Below, in pieces: positions 6,819 to 9,302 of a DNA stretch of 9,302 nucleotides; the first letter of the stretch is position 1; each line of letters opens with the position of its first letter. The notes beneath the pieces are model-generated. The model was not told where the DNA came from. It saw nothing but the letters and a program-made list of their open reading frames with translations, and ran no database searches. The position numbers were made by a program, and so were the translations under genes. This stretch comes from an uncultured Oscillospiraceae bacterium (GTDB lineage Bacteria; Bacillota; Clostridia; Oscillospirales; Oscillospiraceae), in assembly GCA_905234575.1 (NCBI GenBank), contig CAJOIG010000055.1, positions 1 through 9,302 of the forward strand, written 5' to 3'.

Positions 6819-8584
6819 CAGCTCAGCTTAATGCCGAAGAGCTCCTGGTTGCGGGTGCCCATGACGACGGTGTTGTTATAGACCACGGGGCTTGCCTCCG
6901 TCGTACAGGCAAAGGGAAACACGTCGTACAGTGTGCCGTCAAGGCCGTCCAGCCAGAAGAGACTGCCCTGGATGCAGCTTGCGTAGAGGACGTAACCATG
7001 CCCGTCCGTGTCGTAGAAACAGGTGGGCGTGGACCAGGAATAGCTGTCCGAGGTAAAGGTCCAGAGCTCCTTCCCCGTCGCGGTATCCAAGGCGAGAAGC
7101 TGCCCGTCGAAGCCGTGCGGGTACCGCGCCATGGAGACGTAAAGGATGCCGGACAGCGGGCCCTTTCCAAGAGCGAGCGACCCCTGCACGCCGCCGGAGA
7201 GGCCCTCCTCGGAATAGCAGGTATAGTCCGCGTGCCAGACCTCCTTCCCCGTCACGGCATCGATCTTCCAGACCGGGATCGTGGCCGTGCCCCAGCTTCG
7301 GAAGCCAAGATGGAAGGATGTTGAAAGGTAGATATAGGGATGGCCCGTCTCGTCCACCTCCAGGACGCCGGTGCAGTTCGTGTCATCGAGGCAGTCAAAA
7401 CGCCACTCGATCTGCAGGGTGTTCAGATCGATGCAGAGGAAGTCCCCGCCGTTGTCCGCAATGAAGAGGTGCCCGCGCCAGACGATGGCGCTGTCCTCCA
7501 TGCCGTAGAGCATTTTTTCGGCGGATTCGGAGGTGAAGGTGAACTTCGTCTCCTCCGGGTCAATGGAGAGGGTCCCGGCGGCCTCGTTATACCGCGTATT
7601 CAGTTTCACGATATACAATACGCCGTTTTCGCCGGGATAAATGAGCTGGTCCGTCTCGGCGTCCACAAGAGCCGAGCTGTCAAAGGCCGACCAGTCGGCC
7701 CGCGGAGAGAAGGTATCGTAGTTTCCGAAGGTATACAAAACCTCGCCGTCCAAGAGACTGACCACCTGCACCCGCGGAGCCTCACCGTAGTTGTTGAACA
7801 GGCCGCCGCCGACATAAAGGATGGGATACCCGCGAGGATCCAGCGCACCGGCGCCCTTGAAGGAAAAGCCCAGAAACAGCCGGTCACGAGTCTGCTCGCC
7901 GGTCTCAAGGTCGATAAAATACACATGCCCGTCCAGGGTGCAATAGATGACCTCGATGAGTCCGTCCTTCTCCTTCGCCCAGTCGTACATGTTCATGACC
8001 TGTTTCGTGCTCTCCGGCCACTCGACCACAAGGGGCTGGCCGGTCCAGCCGCTGCCGCCCCACCAGCCGCCGCCGGTGGAGCCGAGGCCATCGGTGCCGA
8101 CGCGCCAGCGGTCACCAAAGCGCCGCTCGGTGATCTGCGCGCGGCCGTACTGGGCGTTGTCGCGGAAGTTGTTGCCGCGGAAGGTGACGATACCCTTGAC
8201 ATCCGTGTAGTCGTTGGCGCCGCCGAAGTCGATGGTGTGGGCCTCATCCGCCTGATAGCGGTCCACCAGCTCGCCGTTCACCGAAATGCTGGTGCCGGTG
8301 ATGATGTCCGACACGGTGCGGACGGGCTCGAATTCCGGAAGCGCCGTCGGCACGGGCGTGGGCGTGGGCGGAGGGGTCGGTGTGGGAGACGGCGTGGGAC
8401 TCGGCGTTGGCAGGGGCGACGGCGACGGCGAGGCATAGGCCGCGTTTTCCGTCATGGCGGCGAGGGCGGTCCCCTCCTCCGCCAGCATGGAGGAGTTGCC
8501 GTACAGAAGCGTCCCGAGCCATATAAGCAGCGCCGTAAGCACCGCGAGCTTCAAAAACCAGATAAGGACTTCCTTTTTTGACAT
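6818..8584 (-). CDS. Membrane-anchored PQQ-type beta-propeller protein with a Ser/Thr-Pro linker
   Basis: This is a 588-residue protein. Residues 6-28 form one hydrophobic helix after a short basic N-terminus (SKKE), which is a signal-anchor rather than a lipobox. Residues 52-80 are a Ser/Thr-Pro linker. The rest is a repeat-rich beta-propeller. PQQ_2-type blade ends are visible, for example YFIDLETGEQ, VWKIDAVTGKEVW, LALDTATGKELW and FWLDGLDGTLY. A distinctive GIVTFRGNNFRDNA segment (131-144) precedes the propeller. The fold usually acts as a scaffold or binding surface, and true PQQ cofactor binding or dehydrogenase activity is not indicated. It should lie on the outer face of the membrane, held away by the linker. 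It follows the rhomboid-like gene by 20 bases with AGGA 8 bases before the ATG, so the two form one operon. Its ligand is unknown. Confidence 0.88.
   Translation of the reverse strand: MSKKEVLIWFLKLAVLTALLIWLGTLLYGNSSMLAEEGTALAAMTENAAYASPSPSPLPTPSPTPSPTPTPPPTPTPVPTALPEFEPVRTVSDIITGTSISVNGELVDRYQADEAHTIDFGGANDYTDVKGIVTFRGNNFRDNAQYGRAQITERRFGDRWRVGTDGLGSTGGGWWGGSGWTGQPLVVEWPESTKQVMNMYDWAKEKDGLIEVIYCTLDGHVYFIDLETGEQTRDRLFLGFSFKGAGALDPRGYPILYVGGGLFNNYGEAPRVQVVSLLDGEVLYTFGNYDTFSPRADWSAFDSSALVDAETDQLIYPGENGVLYIVKLNTRYNEAAGTLSIDPEETKFTFTSESAEKMLYGMEDSAIVWRGHLFIADNGGDFLCIDLNTLQIEWRFDCLDDTNCTGVLEVDETGHPYIYLSTSFHLGFRSWGTATIPVWKIDAVTGKEVWHADYTCYSEEGLSGGVQGSLALGKGPLSGILYVSMARYPHGFDGQLLALDTATGKELWTFTSDSYSWSTPTCFYDTDGHGYVLYASCIQGSLFWLDGLDGTLYDVFPFACTTEASPVVYNNTVVMGTRNQELFGIKLS
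8345..8431 (-). repeat. Low-complexity Ser/Thr-Pro dipeptide repeat within the propeller gene
   Basis: Codons for residues 52-80 of the beta-propeller protein alternate Ser or Thr with Pro (SPSPSP, then TPSPTPSPTPTPPPTPTP). The DNA is a degenerate GTGGGC/GGCGAC-like repeat on the plus strand. It is a rigid spacer of the kind found between membrane anchors and extracellular domains of Gram-positive proteins, and it is likely to vary in length between strains. Confidence 0.85.
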
Positions 8585-8604
8585 GTTTCGTATCCTGTGT
8601 CAGC

Positions 8605-9302
8605 TTACTCCGTGAAATGGACGTGGTTGTTGATGTGATCGGCGCAGAAGCAGTGGAATCCCGCGCAGCGGGAGCAGAATCGGAACTCCAATCCGGGATT
8701 GTCCGTGTCGGTCCGTCCACAGACGGCGCACTTGCGGGTATACCCTGCGGCCTCCTGCTCGCGCTTGGCGCGGATGGCGGCCTCGCGGAACTGCACGGTG
8801 CGGGCACGCTGCTTCGACGCCTGGCGGATACGCGAGGGACGAAGGCGGTCAAACAGCCACTCCCCGCAGAACACGAGATATGCAAGCATCGCCACCACAG
8901 GCACGAAGGCGTAGCCCACGAGACCGACGCCGATCGACGCGAAGAACTCATACACAAACAGCGCGGCATCCACCCAGGCAAGCCATTTCATCTTGACGGG
9001 GATGACAAAAAACAGCAGCACACGCTGTTCGGGCCAGAGTGTGGCGAAGGCAAAAAACAGCGAGAGGTTCAGGTACGTCGCGGAAACAAGGATTCGCCCG
9101 CCGCCGAAGGCGTACACCAGTAGAGAGTACACCGCCGTGAGCAGGAGCCCGGAGAAATAGTAGATCGTAAACTTCCCCATGCCCCAGGCGTTCTCCAGAG
9201 AGGACCCGATGAAATAGTAAAAGTACAGGGAGATCGCGAGCCACAGCACGCCGCCGGTCGTCGGAACCAGCGCATAGGTCACGATACGCCATACCTGACC
9301 CC
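8605..9302 (-). CDS. Rhomboid-like membrane protein with a C-terminal Cys/His zinc-finger-like module (5' end cut by window edge)
   Basis: The frame is open to the right edge and reads GQVWRIVTYALVP across the first visible codons, typical of the second segment of rhomboid-like proteins, so the true start lies outside the window. A GTG at 9282 is in frame but sits within this conserved stretch and is not the start. About five hydrophobic segments are visible. SSLENAWG and ATYLNLSLFFAFA match a family of rhomboid-related proteins that I recognise from Clostridia. The catalytic GxSG serine motif of active rhomboid proteases is not seen where expected (SATYLN instead). After a basic, Arg/Lys-rich stretch the C-terminus carries a Cys/His module: CAVCGR, FCSRC and FHCFCADHINNHVH, which should bind zinc in the cytoplasm or at the membrane face. 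It is followed after 20 bases by the beta-propeller gene. Function is unknown, and annotation as an active protease would be unsafe. Confidence 0.85.
   Translation of the reverse strand, partial: GQVWRIVTYALVPTTGGVLWLAISLYFYYFIGSSLENAWGMGKFTIYYFSGLLLTAVYSLLVYAFGGGRILVSATYLNLSLFFAFATLWPEQRVLLFFVIPVKMKWLAWVDAALFVYEFFASIGVGLVGYAFVPVVAMLAYLVFCGEWLFDRLRPSRIRQASKQRARTVQFREAAIRAKREQEAAGYTRKCAVCGRTDTDNPGLEFRFCSRCAGFHCFCADHINNHVHFTE

Noticed and set aside
5904..6881. 325-codon plus-strand frame overlapping the acyltransferase in another frame, and a 272-codon minus-strand frame at 5968-6786
   Set aside because: Both overlap a well-supported membrane acyltransferase, lack hydrophobic segments or motifs, and cross the terminator hairpin.
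7340..8581. 413-codon plus-strand open frame opposite the beta-propeller gene
   Set aside because: It is an antisense shadow. Its Gly/Arg-rich stretch is simply the complement of the Ser/Thr-Pro linker.
8605..9282. GTG 9282 as the start of the rhomboid-like gene
   Set aside because: The frame continues upstream with GQVWRI, a conserved family segment, so the GTG is an internal valine and the gene is cut by the window edge.

Overview
The window looks like chromosomal DNA from a GC-rich member of the Clostridia (Bacillota, order Eubacteriales, perhaps Oscillospiraceae-like). This is an inference from gene content. There are teichoic-acid-type enzymes (a TagB/TagF-like phosphotransferase and an LtaS-like five-helix phosphotransferase), strong AAGGAG/GGAGG ribosome binding sites, and a rhomboid-like protein with a C-terminal Cys/His module of a type I know from Clostridia. 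No mobile element, RNA gene, CRISPR array or plasmid feature is visible.

Left two thirds, minus strand (1-5433): a tightly packed four-gene operon read leftwards. In order of transcription it holds (i) a membrane-anchored sulfatase/phosphatase-superfamily enzyme with a threonine at the likely nucleophile position, (ii) a single 628-residue protein joining a YidC/Oxa1-type membrane insertase domain to a CDP-glycerol glycerophosphotransferase (TagB/TagF) domain, (iii) a GNAT acetyltransferase, and (iv) a LicC-like cytidylyltransferase running into the start of a HisC/CobD-like PLP-dependent domain, cut by the left edge of the window. Spacers are 21, 3 and 1 bases, so the genes are almost certainly co-transcribed and partly translationally coupled. 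Together they look like a pathway that makes a CDP-activated, possibly amino-containing, phospho-alcohol, transfers it at the membrane and rearranges it outside the cell. This resembles teichoic-acid or phosphocholine-type surface decoration, but no standard teichoic acid operon that I know has this composition.

Middle (5434-5640): an AT-rich divergent promoter region. It has one good sigma-A-type promoter in each direction and an imperfect inverted repeat between the two -35 boxes, so one regulator could control both sides. The plus-strand gene (5641-6747) is an acyltransferase-3 family membrane O-acyltransferase, a plausible further modifier of a surface glycan. It ends in a strong hairpin terminator.

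Right third, minus strand (6818-9302): two genes of another operon whose promoter lies beyond the right edge. These are a rhomboid-like membrane protein with a Cys/His-rich C-terminus (5' end missing) and, downstream, a membrane-anchored PQQ-type beta-propeller with a Ser/Thr-Pro linker, presumably displayed outside the membrane.

The most noteworthy item is the YidC-TagF fusion and the operon around it.
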